DNA of 64,000 nt from CAWBRT01 sp963696525 (GTDB lineage Bacteria; Acidobacteriota; Terriglobia; Terriglobales; Acidobacteriaceae), in assembly GCA_963696525.1 (NCBI GenBank), contig CAVOKO010000012.1:1-64000 (forward strand), written 5' to 3'. Of the stretch, positions 17,128 through 26,231 are shown in pieces. Below the pieces are notes generated by a model that saw only the letters and a list, made by a program, of their open reading frames with translations, was not told where the DNA came from and ran no database searches. The stretch's first letter is position 1. Each line of letters begins with the position of its first letter. A program made the translations under genes and the position numbers.

Positions 17128-17766
17128 CTAGTCCGGAATCAGACGGGCCAGCAGCGCGATCTTTGCCGTGTCTTCCACCAAGTCGGCCAAATTGTATGCC
17201 ATCGTCAGGTCGGCGCCCATGCTGAACATGCCATGGCGCTCCATGAGAATTGCTTTCGCCTCGGGATAACGCAGCAGCCCCTCCTCGACGATCCGGTGCA
17301 ACTCAGCCGATCCGGAGGGCGCATGGCCCACCACGGGAATGCGCTTCAGCATGAGCATGGCGCCGTCGGTGACCAGCGGAATCTCTTTGCCCCGTACGGC
17401 AAAGGCCGTGGCAAACGGCGGATGCAGATGCACCACCGCCCCAACCTGCGGACGCAAGCGGTAGACGCACGCATGAAATCCGGTTTCCTTCGAGGGACGG
17501 CAGCCTCCGTGCGCCTCTAAAACCTCTGCCTGCAGGCTGACCCGTACCATCGTCGCCGGCGCTATTACGCCCAGCGAGACGCCGGTGGCTGAAATCAAAA
17601 ACTCTTCCCTGCCGGGAATGCGGACGCTGATGTTGCCTCCGGATCCCCCGACCAGACCCCGGGCGTAGGCCCTTTGAGAGATTGCTTGCAATTCTTCAGC
17701 ACAACGCGCGACCACCGCGTCCGTCTGCCCTGCAATCTTGCCTTCGCTAATGCCTGCCATAGTCAT
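17128..17766 (-). CDS. Class II aldolase/adducin-family protein
   Basis: Zinc-dependent aldolase fold related to L-fuculose- and L-ribulose-5-phosphate enzymes. Zinc ligands are visible in the HLHPP motif and in ERHGM, with the catalytic-region PSKETGFHACVY and the GGSGGNISVR substrate loop near the N-terminus. 212 aa is the normal family length. It is the last gene of a minus-strand run (UPF0261, Zn-alcohol dehydrogenase, creatininase-like, aldolase), so it probably acts on an intermediate of the same unknown catabolic pathway, either as an aldolase or a decarboxylase. Sugar-phosphate specificity cannot be read from sequence. Confidence 0.85.
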   Translation of the reverse strand: MTMAGISEGKIAGQTDAVVARCAEELQAISQRAYARGLVGGSGGNISVRIPGREEFLISATGVSLGVIAPATMVRVSLQAEVLEAHGGCRPSKETGFHACVYRLRPQVGAVVHLHPPFATAFAVRGKEIPLVTDGAMLMLKRIPVVGHAPSGSAELHRIVEEGLLRYPEAKAILMERHGMFSMGADLTMAYNLADLVEDTAKIALLARLIPD

Positions 17767-17945
17767 ACCTGCACTTAATCGTTGATAGTGGTTCCAAACT
17801 GATTGTAATTCGGATCACTGCCTTTGAGCGCCAATCTAATTTCGTTCCTCCGCGTTTTGAGTGCCTTGCCGGCGGACAGCAAATGCCATCGCCCCTCACC
17901 CGCGAAGCTGCAGGCGCGAGCAGCCCGCTATCGCGCTCCCCGGAG

Positions 17946-18023
17946 TCCCCAACAGGCGCCATAGTTGCGGATGTTGGGGTGGACGAGCCGGGGTCCCCAG
18001 CGAGGCTCGGCTCGTTGGGGTGG
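17946..18023. repeat. Two adjacent constant-arm palindromes
   Basis: 17946-17980 has GTCCCCAACA...TGTTGGGGTGG. 17992-18023 has GTCCCCAGCGAG-GCTCGG-CTCGTTGGGGTGG, an almost perfect 10-bp stem with a GCTCGG loop. They lie between the aldolase start and the creatininase-like stop. Confidence 0.8.
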
Positions 18024-18041
18024 AAAAGCCGCTGCTTCCCG

Positions 18042-18934
18042 CTACCCTCTCCAGAAACGGCCCGGCCAGTCTCTCTTTTCAGCCGGCACCTTGAACGGAA
18101 ACTTCTTGGCCTCTTCCAGGAATGCGGCCAAATGATCGCTGATGCGCTCAAAAACCGCAACCCCCTGTTCCACGCTGGAACGTTGCGGGTTGCCGATGGT
18201 CGCCGTATCCGAATACTCGTGATGCAGCATCGGAATGAAAATATTCTCCGAGCCCTGGAAGATCACGGTGTTGGTTCCGTCGCGCTTGGTGAAATTTGGC
18301 CCCATCCACTTGGGAGCGTGCGCTCGGTCGGGCTGGCCGCGTTCCATGCGTATGGAACCTTCATAGGTTCCCTTTTCCTTCATGTACGCCATGCAGGTAG
18401 AGGTCTCCAGCTCGCCCGCATGCCAACCCGGAGTTTCCTCGGCTGGGCCGGTCATGAGGTCGGCCACGACGGCGCATTCCCGCTCGGTTGGAGTCTTATA
18501 AAAGGCGCAGAAGCAGCCGGTTTCAGCCCGCAGCGTACGCAGCACCTCTCCCTGCGGCTGCATGTTCGTGCCGTGGTGCGAAACGAAAATCAGCTTGTTG
18601 AAGCCGGAAAAAATCAGGCTGCGCCCAATGGCATACAGTACATGCCGATAGGTCTCGAACGGCAACGAGACGGTCCCAGTGCCCCAACCTGCTTCCCCCA
18701 TATGGTGCGGGGAAACGCCAAAAGGCATCAAGGGGGTGTAGGGAACATTGGCTTTTACGGCCGCCCGTTCCACGCTGCCCATGGTGGTATAGGAATCGAC
18801 CCCCAGGGGCACGTGATGGCCGTGCTTCTCCATGCTGCCGATCGGGATCATCACCACGTCGTTGCCAGCCTTGATCCATGCGGCCACATCGGTCCACGGC
18901 ACTCGAGAAGATCATATTTCGGTAGCGTTGCCAT
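18042..18934 (-). CDS. Creatininase-family amidohydrolase, with a probable N-terminal frameshift
   Basis: Metal-dependent hydrolase of the creatininase/FAPy-deformylase fold. Motifs: GSMEKHGHHVPLGVDSYTT (metal Glu/His/Asp), GVSPHHMGE, SHHGTN where most members have GHGGN, and WHAGELETS with the second-shell Glu. The continuous frame starts at a GTG at 18902 (PWTDVAAW), but the better start is ATG 18934, preceded by AAAGGAG; it encodes MATLPKYDLLE and then is out of frame by one base at about 18902. Adding one A (GAGATGCCGTGG) would join the parts. It is third in the minus-strand catabolic operon. True substrate is unknown; creatinine itself is unlikely. Confidence 0.82.
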
Positions 18935-19048
18935 GCTTACTTTCTCCTTTGGAACTTGTTTTTCCGCGCTCCCGCCCGGCACCTGAGCACCTACCCAGGA
19001 CAACCGGCGCGTCAAAGTTTCTCGAACGATCTTGAACTCCGCCTCGGC

Positions 19049-20191
19049 TCAGGAGCCATGCACCTTGACCACCACCTTGATCGCGTCTTCGATTCTATCG
19101 CGACAATATTTCAAGGCGGTCGGCACCTCCGCCAGCGGGAAGCTGTGCGTATGCAGCAGTTTGGCGTCGAACCGTTTCTGCTTCATCAGCGCCGCCGCGC
19201 GGTGGGTCGCGCTTCTGCCTTCGCCGCGAATGCCGAACAAGTAGATATTGTTGCGCGTCAGTTTCGCCAGGTCCACCAGCACCGGCTCCGACGGGTACGA
19301 GGCCAGGCAGATCCTTCCTCCCCGGCTCACCATGTCCAGCGCCTGGTTGAGAGCCCCAGGATTGCCCGAGCACTCCATGACATAGTGAACCCCTTTGCCG
19401 CCGGTGATCCGCCTCACCGCCTGCACCGGATCCTCGTTCCCGACATTGATCGCATAATCGGCGCCCAGCCTCAGGCCAAGCTTCAGCCTGGCATCGCGAG
19501 TGCCGGTCAGGATCACAGGGTCCGCACCCAGCGCCTTGCCGACCGCTACTGCCATGAGCCCGATCGGGCCGGGTCCGATAACCACCAGGCTTTCGCCCGC
19601 GATCAATCCGCCGAGCGCATCCAGCCCGTACATGGCTGTCCCGGCCGTCACAATCAGCGTCGCCTCTTCGTCGCTCATCCAGTCAGGCACATGGACCAGC
19701 GTATTGATGTGGTTGACCGCGTATTCCGCAAAGCCCCCGTCGGTGGTGAAGCCGTTGGCGCGGTGTCCCTTATCGTGTTCAGCATAATTCTGGCCGTAGT
19801 TCGTGCAGGAGGTGTACATACCCGAGCGGCATCTTTCGCAGCGCCCACATCCGGCGTGGATTTCGACCGCTACGCGATCGCCGAGGCTATACTCGTCGAC
19901 TCCGGCTCCGAGCTTGACCACCGTGCCCATGTACTCGTGGCCCGGAGTGAACTGCTTGTTGAACGGAAGACCGCCCTCAATCATCGCCGGCACTCCGCGC
20001 GCAATAATCTCGACGTCAGTCCCGCAAAAAGCGCAAGCATCGACGCGCAGCAAAACCTCGGCCGCTCCCGGCTCCGGCACCGCTTTGTCCGTCAGCCTGA
20101 GCTGATCCGGACCGTCCAAAACCCATGCCTTCATGCTCGCCGGAACTGCAAAAATAGCCCCTTCAACAGTTTTCGTCATCGCCGTATTCAT
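19049..20191 (-). CDS. Zinc-dependent medium-chain alcohol dehydrogenase
   Basis: 380-aa MDR alcohol/polyol dehydrogenase. Catalytic zinc ligands are in CAFCGTD and TPGHEYMG; the structural zinc lobe GCGRCERCRSGMYTSC has all four Cys; the NAD(P) site is VIGPGPIGLMAV. GGTGGAG lies 7 bases before ATG 20191, settling the start. The protein closely resembles the second ADH at 62033-63154 (shared blocks MKAWVLDGP, GHRANGFTTDGGFA, RGEGRSATHRAAALMKQKRF), so the two are paralogues serving two different catabolic loci. Here it is sandwiched between UPF0261 and the creatininase-like gene. Likely oxidises a hydroxy-acid or alcohol intermediate. Confidence 0.9.
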   Translation of the reverse strand: MNTAMTKTVEGAIFAVPASMKAWVLDGPDQLRLTDKAVPEPGAAEVLLRVDACAFCGTDVEIIARGVPAMIEGGLPFNKQFTPGHEYMGTVVKLGAGVDEYSLGDRVAVEIHAGCGRCERCRSGMYTSCTNYGQNYAEHDKGHRANGFTTDGGFAEYAVNHINTLVHVPDWMSDEEATLIVTAGTAMYGLDALGGLIAGESLVVIGPGPIGLMAVAVGKALGADPVILTGTRDARLKLGLRLGADYAINVGNEDPVQAVRRITGGKGVHYVMECSGNPGALNQALDMVSRGGRICLASYPSEPVLVDLAKLTRNNIYLFGIRGEGRSATHRAAALMKQKRFDAKLLHTHSFPLAEVPTALKYCRDRIEDAIKVVVKVHGS

Positions 20192-20255
20192 CGTCGATCT
20201 CCACCATCAGTGAAAATGTCTACTGCGTATGCCCCTATTCTCAATAGCCGCGCCT

Positions 20256-21602
20256 TCAGGGCCGTTCTCGCGGAAGGGACTCGCGACGGTGCGCCAGCTT
20301 CGCCTTCGGGGTCCCCAGTGAGCCCCGCTCGTTGGGTGATAGCCCTGGTTCCAGCGCTGATCCGGGTTGCCTATCGCCCTCGAAACCGGCCGGCTTCGCC
20401 AGAAACTCCATCAGCAAACGACAGCAGTGCTCAGCAAATGCAGGGTCGTTGATATGCAGCGGAAGCTGGTGGACGCGTATGTCCTGGCGCAAAGTGCGGG
20501 TCAGCGATTGTACAAACGCCGCATCGGCGGCCGCATCGTGCAAAGGTCCTCCGGGAGCGCCATAGATCGACCAACCCTTCATCGGTAAGGCCATGGCAAC
20601 CGGTCCCTTGGCCCGATTCAGCCGTTCGGCGAGTACACGGCCCACTTTGGCCATCTCCGCGCGGTTGGTCCTGACGTTGGCGTTGGAGACGTTGTGCAGG
20701 TACATGCGTCTTCGACGCAAGCGCGCTGGAATCGATTCGCGCGCCCCGAAGCAAAGATACTCGATGCTGCCCGGAGCCACCACCTGCGCAATGCCCATCG
20801 CTCCGGCGGCCAGCAGGCGCCCGCCTTCCACCGGCTGATAGACCCCGGTCTTCAAGACCTCTTCCGTCAGCTCATGCGGCGTAAGCTCCAGCACCGCCGC
20901 CACCCGGCCGGCGCGGATCAATCGTTCCATGGCTGAGCCGCAGGCCCCGGAAGCATGGAAGACCGCAATCTCGAATCCCGCGCCACGCAGAATTTCCACC
21001 GCTCTGGCAACCGCCGGGTGGGTGTTTCCCAAGGCCGTGATTGCCACCAAAGGCCGTTTGGATGAGCCTGAAACCGGCGGCACCGAAGCCATGCCGGCAA
21101 TTGCCGCCGCCGCGTTTCGCAGCACCGGTTCGACCACCGGATTCGGCCCGCCTAGCAGATCGGCCACCGAAAACAGCACCGCGATGTCGCTGGACCCGAT
21201 GTAGGGACGCATGTTTCCCGAGGCAATCGTCGACACCACGAACTTGGGCACACCCAGCGGCAGTTCGCGCATGGCGGCGCAGACGACCGCCGTACCCTGG
21301 TTTCCTCCCAGTCCAAGCACACCCGACAGCTCGGCCTGCGCCCAGAGCCTGTGCAGCACCTCGCCGGCCCCGCGTCCCATCGTAGCCATAACTTCATCGC
21401 GCGGCCGGCCGGCCGACCTGCTCATATCGGCACCGGCGGCCTCGGCTACCTCGAAACGCGAAATCTCGGGCGCAACTCCGTCCGGTTCCGCCAAGCCTAC
21501 ATCGATCACCACCACCGACCGCCCCAGTTCCTTGAGGCACGACTTAAGAAACGCGACCTCGCGCCCTTTTGTATCCAGTGTGCTTATCAGTGCGATCGGC
21601 AT
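20256..21602 (-). CDS. Tm-1-like/UPF0261 family ATP-binding protein with a repeat-derived C-terminal tail
   Basis: Member of the UPF0261 (Tm-1-like N-terminal ATP-binding) family, whose biochemical role in bacteria is unsettled. Seen: the N-terminal ISTLDTKGREVAFLK signature, LGLGGNQGTAVVCAAMRELPLGVPK, the second-domain ITALGNTHPAV and VFHASGACGSAMERL, and the GWSIYGAPGGPLHD motif near the end. It heads the minus-strand operon with Zn-ADH, creatininase-like and aldolase genes. The last 35 or so residues (after EFLAKPAGFEGD) run through a constant-arm palindrome (20307-20340, giving LSPNERGSLGTPKA) and are not family sequence, so the original stop was probably lost to repeat insertion. Confidence 0.85.
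   Translation of the reverse strand: MPIALISTLDTKGREVAFLKSCLKELGRSVVVIDVGLAEPDGVAPEISRFEVAEAAGADMSRSAGRPRDEVMATMGRGAGEVLHRLWAQAELSGVLGLGGNQGTAVVCAAMRELPLGVPKFVVSTIASGNMRPYIGSSDIAVLFSVADLLGGPNPVVEPVLRNAAAAIAGMASVPPVSGSSKRPLVAITALGNTHPAVARAVEILRGAGFEIAVFHASGACGSAMERLIRAGRVAAVLELTPHELTEEVLKTGVYQPVEGGRLLAAGAMGIAQVVAPGSIEYLCFGARESIPARLRRRRMYLHNVSNANVRTNRAEMAKVGRVLAERLNRAKGPVAMALPMKGWSIYGAPGGPLHDAAADAAFVQSLTRTLRQDIRVHQLPLHINDPAFAEHCCRLLMEFLAKPAGFEGDRQPGSALEPGLSPNERGSLGTPKAKLAHRRESLPRERP
20307..20340. repeat. Constant-arm palindrome within the UPF0261 C-terminal codons
   Basis: CGGGGTCCCCAGTGAGCCCC followed by GCTCGTTGGGTGAT matches the family unit (CCCCA..GAG / CTCGTTGGG). It is read in frame on the minus strand as part of the UPF0261 tail. 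Confidence 0.7.
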
Positions 21603-22551
21603 CGATGTTTGAAACTCTCTGAATGGAGAAAACCGGCTGTAGCTGAAGGGGTTTCAGAGAGGGATATCCCGCAGCCGGGCTAATAGGATATACCTTTCGC
21701 CATCCCAGGCTAAAATTCCGCAGGCAAGGCAACCTTGAAACCCGCCGGACAGGGCCGCTGATTCCCCGCTGATTCGAAGATGATAAAGCTAATTTACGAT
21801 TGAATACAATCTTGTTCGAGCGCAACAGTACGGTAGGCTGATTCTGCATGTCAAGGCAAAACTCATTCGCCCTTCCAGCAGCCCCGAACGGACAGCCGGC
21901 AATCTTCATAAGCTTCTTATTTTATATAAAGTTAAATCAAGTCAAAACCGAGGAGACATTTGCCGCAGGCGTCCCTGTTTGCAATCTCATCCCCACTCGA
22001 TCGCCCTTCTGGAGGAGCAGCGCGAATTGAATTCTTTCAGCAGCATCCTATAGCTGGAGGCTTCTTGCACAACCAGAAACGAGGTGCCAGCGTGACTCGA
22101 ACGCTATAGCCCATTGCAAGCTATGATCTCTCACTGCCTGATTTGTATTCAACCGCAGGCGGGTCTCTAAAACTCGCGGGCAAACGGGCCGCGATGGAAA
22201 ACGCCTTCTCCGCCGCTTTCCGCCTGGAATTTCTTTCCCACGGCGGCTTTCTTCCTACTTGGAAGCTGTTCAGAATCCGCGATTCCGATTTTTGCTTGAC
22301 TTCCCACAGCACGGTGCTTTATCGTTTGCCGCAATTCAGATTGCATTCATTTTGATGAAACGGTTCCTTCGACTTGGCCCTCAGAGTCCTCGACGCGTGC
22401 CATGGCTGCACGTGGTGGGGTAGGTCTATCGCAGGCTTGGCGGGGCACATGCCGCCGAATCGGGGTCCCCAACGAGGCTCGGCTCATTGGGGTGATCGAG
22501 GCGGCCCGGACGAATGGCGAAGCATCGGTGAAGGGAACAGGACTGAAATTC
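21603..22551. other. Long intergenic region between catabolic operon and DASS transporter
   Basis: About 950 bp with no supported gene. AT-rich promoter-like DNA lies at about 21775-21830 and 21905-21960 (TTATTTTATATAAAG). A frame open to 22402 upstream of the transporter is translated repeat and not family sequence. One palindrome lies at 22462-22495. The region probably carries the promoters of the divergent UPF0261 operon and transporter gene. Confidence 0.5.
22462..22495. repeat. Constant-arm palindrome upstream of the DASS transporter
   Basis: GGGGTCCCCAACGAGGCTCG followed by GCTCATTGGGGTGA: CCCCAACGAG and CTCATTGGGG arms (one wobble) around GCTCGG. It sits about 60 bp before the transporter start codon. 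Confidence 0.8.
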
Positions 22552-24012
22552 ATGCCAACGGGCGAAAAGAAAGTGGCGCCCCCACCCGCATCAGCGGCTG
22601 TTGAAAAAAACGACTTCTACAAGTGGGCTTACGTCGTGGCCGGACTGGCGATCCTGTTCGGATCAATAGCCGTCCCCGCGCCCAACGGCATGAGGCCGGA
22701 AGCGGTAAGGACTCTGGGCGTAATGGTGACCAGTATTCTGTGGTGGGTTACGGAAACCTTTCCGATCCCAATCACCGCCCTGATGATTCCGGTCATGGTC
22801 CATGGACTGGGAATCATGCCGTTGTCCGACACTTTGAAGGAGTCATTCGGCAATTCCTTGATTCCCTTCATGGTCGGTGTCCTCGGGCTTTCGGCTGCGC
22901 TCAATGCTTCGGGGCTTGGCAAACGCATTACCTACCGTCTTCTGACTCTGGCCGGAACCGACACGCGAAGGGTGGTTGCGGTTTATTTCTGGATGTCGTT
23001 CATCATCTCGATGTTCATCGACGATGTGGCCGTGGTGGCCATGATGCTGCCACTAGTACTCGGCTTGCTGAAAACCATCGACGCCAAACCGGGCAGCAGC
23101 AACTTCGGCAAAGCCTTGATGATGGCAATCATGTTCGGCGCGGTACTGGGCGGTCTGTGCACGCCTGCCGGGGTCAGCTCGAACATCATCACTCTAGCGT
23201 TCATGGCCAAGGCCAATGTGAACGTCAGTTTCCTCTACTGGACTCTGATCTCGACCCCGATCGCGGCGGCCATCGCGGCAGTTTCAGGATGGCTGATAGT
23301 CAAGATGTTCCCGCCCGAGATCGAGCACCTGCCTTACGGCCGCGAGGTGCTGGAACAAGAGCTGAAAGCGCTGGGCGCCATGAGTACGAAAGAAAAGACC
23401 ACGGCCGTGGTCTTCTTGCTCGCGGTTCTAGCGTGGTTGACAAGCGATGCGACCCAAATCCCAATCCCGTTGGTGTCGTTGCTTATCCTGGGCGGCATTA
23501 CCCTGCCGGGTGTCGGCGTGTTCCGCAACTGGCGCGACCTGCGCATCGAGTGGGGAGGAGTCGTGCTGCTGGTGGGCGGCTTTGTCGTGGGTATTGCCGC
23601 CGCCAAAACCGGACTGGCATCGTGGGTCGTGCAACAGGCACTGAGTCCCATGGCACTGTTGCCGCGCTTGCTTCAGCCCGCGGCGGTCACGCTGCTGATA
23701 GCCGTCGATTCGCTGGGATTTTCCAGCTTTGGTACCACCGCCTCGGTCAATGTTCCGTTCATCATCGCCTATGCCCAACACAATGGCCTGCCGCTGCTGG
23801 CTCTGACCCTGACGGCCGGACTCGCCTCCTCGATTCATTTCATCCTGGTGACCCAAAGCCCAACCCTCATGCTGCCTTACGCCTATGGCTATTACAGCTT
23901 CAAAGACTTGGCGAAGTTTGGCACCCTGGTAACCCTGATTAGCGCGGCAGTGATCGCCATCGGCATGGCCGTGGCCGGAATGCCGGGCGGCTTGCCAGTA
24001 CCCATCAAGTAG
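22552..24012 (+). CDS. DASS-family (SLC13-type) anion/dicarboxylate symporter
   Basis: 486-aa integral membrane transporter of the divalent anion:Na+ symporter family. Typical segments: WWVTETFPIPITALMIPV, SFGNSLIPFMVGVLGLSAAL, FIDDVAVVAMMLPL (near the first SNT-type substrate site), LGGLCTPAGVSSNIITLA, and the second half with SLGFSSFGTTASVNVPFIIAYA and VTQSPTLMLPYAYGYYSF. About 11-12 hydrophobic helices are visible. ATG 22552 is chosen because the longer open frame upstream only translates repeat DNA. It faces the UPF0261/ADH/creatininase/aldolase operon across a shared control region, suggesting that it imports that pathway's substrate, a di- or tricarboxylate or another organic anion. Confidence 0.88.
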   Translation: MPTGEKKVAPPPASAAVEKNDFYKWAYVVAGLAILFGSIAVPAPNGMRPEAVRTLGVMVTSILWWVTETFPIPITALMIPVMVHGLGIMPLSDTLKESFGNSLIPFMVGVLGLSAALNASGLGKRITYRLLTLAGTDTRRVVAVYFWMSFIISMFIDDVAVVAMMLPLVLGLLKTIDAKPGSSNFGKALMMAIMFGAVLGGLCTPAGVSSNIITLAFMAKANVNVSFLYWTLISTPIAAAIAAVSGWLIVKMFPPEIEHLPYGREVLEQELKALGAMSTKEKTTAVVFLLAVLAWLTSDATQIPIPLVSLLILGGITLPGVGVFRNWRDLRIEWGGVVLLVGGFVVGIAAAKTGLASWVVQQALSPMALLPRLLQPAAVTLLIAVDSLGFSSFGTTASVNVPFIIAYAQHNGLPLLALTLTAGLASSIHFILVTQSPTLMLPYAYGYYSFKDLAKFGTLVTLISAAVIAIGMAVAGMPGGLPVPIK

Positions 24013-24066
24013 ACGTGGTACCAAACCAGGCCAGTTCCCCAGCAGGTAAGTCTCGACATATCAGGC

Positions 24067-24151
24067 TGTCATGGCGAGCGAAGTCGAGCCACCTTTTGTT
24101 CTTACTGCCGAAAATAAAGGGTGGCTCCGCTTCGCTCCGGTCGCCATGACA
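24067..24151. repeat. Long hairpin (REP/MITE-like)
   Basis: TGTCATGGCGAGCGAAGTCG with AGCCACC at the left pairs with GGGTGGCTCCGCTTCGCTCC and TCGCCATGACA at the right, around a 30-base AT-richer centre. It lies between the convergent DASS and aldo/keto reductase genes and may terminate both. Confidence 0.85.
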
Positions 24152-24204
24152 TTTCCTCGGGAAATTTCGGCTACACCAGTGCGGGAATCGCGCTAACCTG
24201 GCCG

Positions 24205-25050
24205 CTACAGCATGGGCAGGCCACGAGGTTTCGGCCCGCGCGGAAATGCCTCGTCGATGCGCGCGATCTCGGCGTCGGTCAACTGAAGGTCCCCGGCCCC
24301 GGCGTTTTCCGCAGCATGTTCGGCGCTCGAAGCCTTGGGAATGGTAAACAGCACCGCGCGACGAAGCAGGAATCGCAACGCAACCTGCCGTGGAGTCGCG
24401 CCGTGGGCGTCCGCAATTGCTCCGAGCACGCGGCCTCCGGCGCTGCGCGGCTCGGGGAAGTCCCCGTGACCGAAAGGGCTGTAGGCGACCACCGCAACGC
24501 CATGTCTTTCGCACCAGGGAAGCACGCCATGCTCGATGGCCCGTTCTTTCAAGTGGTAAAGCACCTGGTTGCAAATCAGGCGTCCCTCGCCAGCAATGTT
24601 GTGCGCCTCTTCCAGCTCGGACACGTCGAAGTTGCTCACCCCCCAGGACATGATCTTGCCCTGGCTTTGAAGCTGTTCGAAAGCAGCGATCGTCTCTTCG
24701 AGCGGATGGCTGCCCGACCAGTGCAGCAGGTAGCAATCTAGCCGGTCGGTCTTCAGATGCGCCAGCGAACGCTCGCAGGCGGCAATGGTTCCGCGGCGAC
24801 TGGCGTTGCTTGGAAGCACCTTCGAAACCAGAAAAACCTGGTTACGCCGGCCGGCAATTGCCTCGCCAACGACTTCCTCGGCGGCGCCCGAGCCGTACAT
24901 CTCGGCCGTGTCGATGTGCGTGGCCCCGAGGTCGAGGCCGCGTTCTAAAGCGGCGATTACCGTCTTGCGATCGCCGTCTTCGATGTACCAGGTTCCCTGA
25001 CCGATGACGGGCACCTCGCGCTTGCTGGGACCGAAATGACGTCGCTCCAT
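24205..25050 (-). CDS. Aldo/keto reductase
   Basis: 281-aa NADPH-dependent oxidoreductase of the AKR superfamily. The catalytic tetrad is readable: Asp and Tyr in HIDTAEMYGSG, Lys in LVSKVLPS, His in YLLHWSGSHP. Further family motifs are GKIMSWGVSNFD and the cofactor-binding IPKASSAEHAAEN near the C-terminus. The overall pattern is close to bacterial 2,5-diketo-gluconate-reductase-like enzymes; physiological substrate unknown. It is a single gene convergent with the DASS transporter. Confidence 0.9.
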   Translation of the reverse strand: MERRHFGPSKREVPVIGQGTWYIEDGDRKTVIAALERGLDLGATHIDTAEMYGSGAAEEVVGEAIAGRRNQVFLVSKVLPSNASRRGTIAACERSLAHLKTDRLDCYLLHWSGSHPLEETIAAFEQLQSQGKIMSWGVSNFDVSELEEAHNIAGEGRLICNQVLYHLKERAIEHGVLPWCERHGVAVVAYSPFGHGDFPEPRSAGGRVLGAIADAHGATPRQVALRFLLRRAVLFTIPKASSAEHAAENAGAGDLQLTDAEIARIDEAFPRGPKPRGLPML

Positions 25051-25348
25051 CGTTTACCTCCGCCCGGCTGGCACTGGTCGCCAGGCCGCACTGCGAAATT
25101 GTAATGCTATTGTTGCATCTCCCGCGCTTGTCGGCGCCAGCCTGGCCGGGCGGCGCGTTTTAGGGCAGCCAGGATGGAGTGGTTTCGAAAGCCGTTGACG
25201 AGGGGGCGAATAAGAGTAAACTCCAGCAACATAGAACCGGGGTCGGTTTCCGGTTTTCCGCGGTTTCACGCGACTGTCGGTCCAAAGGGCAATGATCCTG
25301 TTCGTGCATTTTTCGTCTATGTCTCGCAGGACGCGCAAGGAGCCAGAG

Positions 25349-26095
25349 ATGCATCAGAGAATATGCTTAACGGCGGCATTTGTGTTTTGTTTATGCAGCA
25401 GCTTACAGGCGCAACAACCTGTCCTTCACGTGTATGGACCGGGCGGCCCGCTCGGTCCGATGCAGGAATGCGCCGACCTTTTCAGCCGGGCAAACCAAGT
25501 GAAAGTTGTGGTTACAGCCAGTCCCGAGCCGCAGTGGTTCGCAGAAGCGCAGATGGATGCTGATCTGATCTTTGGCGGGGCGGATTACATGCTGACCGAT
25601 TTTGCGCTGAGACAGCCCGCGATGCTGGATGAAAAATCGCGGGTCGAATTGTACGTTCGACCGACGGGGATTTTGGTACGCAAAGGCAACCCGAAAAAGA
25701 TCAAGTCGCTGGCTGACCTGGCGCAACCGGGTATTCGTATTCTGGATGTGAACGGAGCGGGCCAGCTCGGGTTATGGGAAGACCTTGCTGGCAGGGCAGG
25801 ATTGATTCCTGGGATTCAGAAAAACATCGCGGTGTCGGTACGCAATAGTGTCCAGGCGGTCGACCAATGGAGATCAGACCCGACGCTGGATGCATGGATC
25901 ACTTACGAGTCGTGGCAGTATCGCCTGGCCGAGGTGACCGACCTGGTTCGCTTGCCCGAGGCGCAAAGGCTATATCGCGGAACGCCGATTGCGATCGCCA
26001 AGACGGCGCCGAACCGCGCCCTCGCGGAAAAGTTTATTGGGTTTCTGCAGACGGCCCCGGCGCATGCGGTTTTCCAGAAGTGGGGCTGGAAGTAG
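25349..26095 (+). CDS. AcfC-like periplasmic substrate-binding protein
   Basis: 248-aa exported protein of the extracellular solute-binding (molybdate/sulfate-type) fold, closest in pattern to accessory colonization factor AcfC. The signal peptide MHQRICLTAAFVFCLCSSLQAQ is clear, followed by LHVYGPGGPLGPMQECADLFS, then DLIFGGADYM and LYVRPTGILVRKGNPKKIKSLADLAQPG, and a C-terminal YRGTPIAIAK...FIGFLQT block. ATG 25349 is preferred because AAGGAG lies 8 bases upstream; longer in-frame starts lack a signal sequence. No ABC permease or ATPase is adjacent, so it may act as a stand-alone scavenging or sensing protein. Confidence 0.78.
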   Translation: MHQRICLTAAFVFCLCSSLQAQQPVLHVYGPGGPLGPMQECADLFSRANQVKVVVTASPEPQWFAEAQMDADLIFGGADYMLTDFALRQPAMLDEKSRVELYVRPTGILVRKGNPKKIKSLADLAQPGIRILDVNGAGQLGLWEDLAGRAGLIPGIQKNIAVSVRNSVQAVDQWRSDPTLDAWITYESWQYRLAEVTDLVRLPEAQRLYRGTPIAIAKTAPNRALAEKFIGFLQTAPAHAVFQKWGWK

Positions 26096-26231
26096 TTACA
26101 CCGGCCGAACCAGCCCCTCCCCATAAGAACTGCTCGTGAGATTTTCTCTCAAGCAGCTCACCCGGCGAGTTTCGCCGAAGGGGCGATGAGTCTTGTCGAT
26201 TGCAGCGGCTCAATCGGGCATCGACGCGCTA

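Noticed and set aside
22402..22551. N-terminal extension of the DASS transporter
   Set aside because: Translation of a palindromic repeat; no family similarity. ATG 22552 is adequate.
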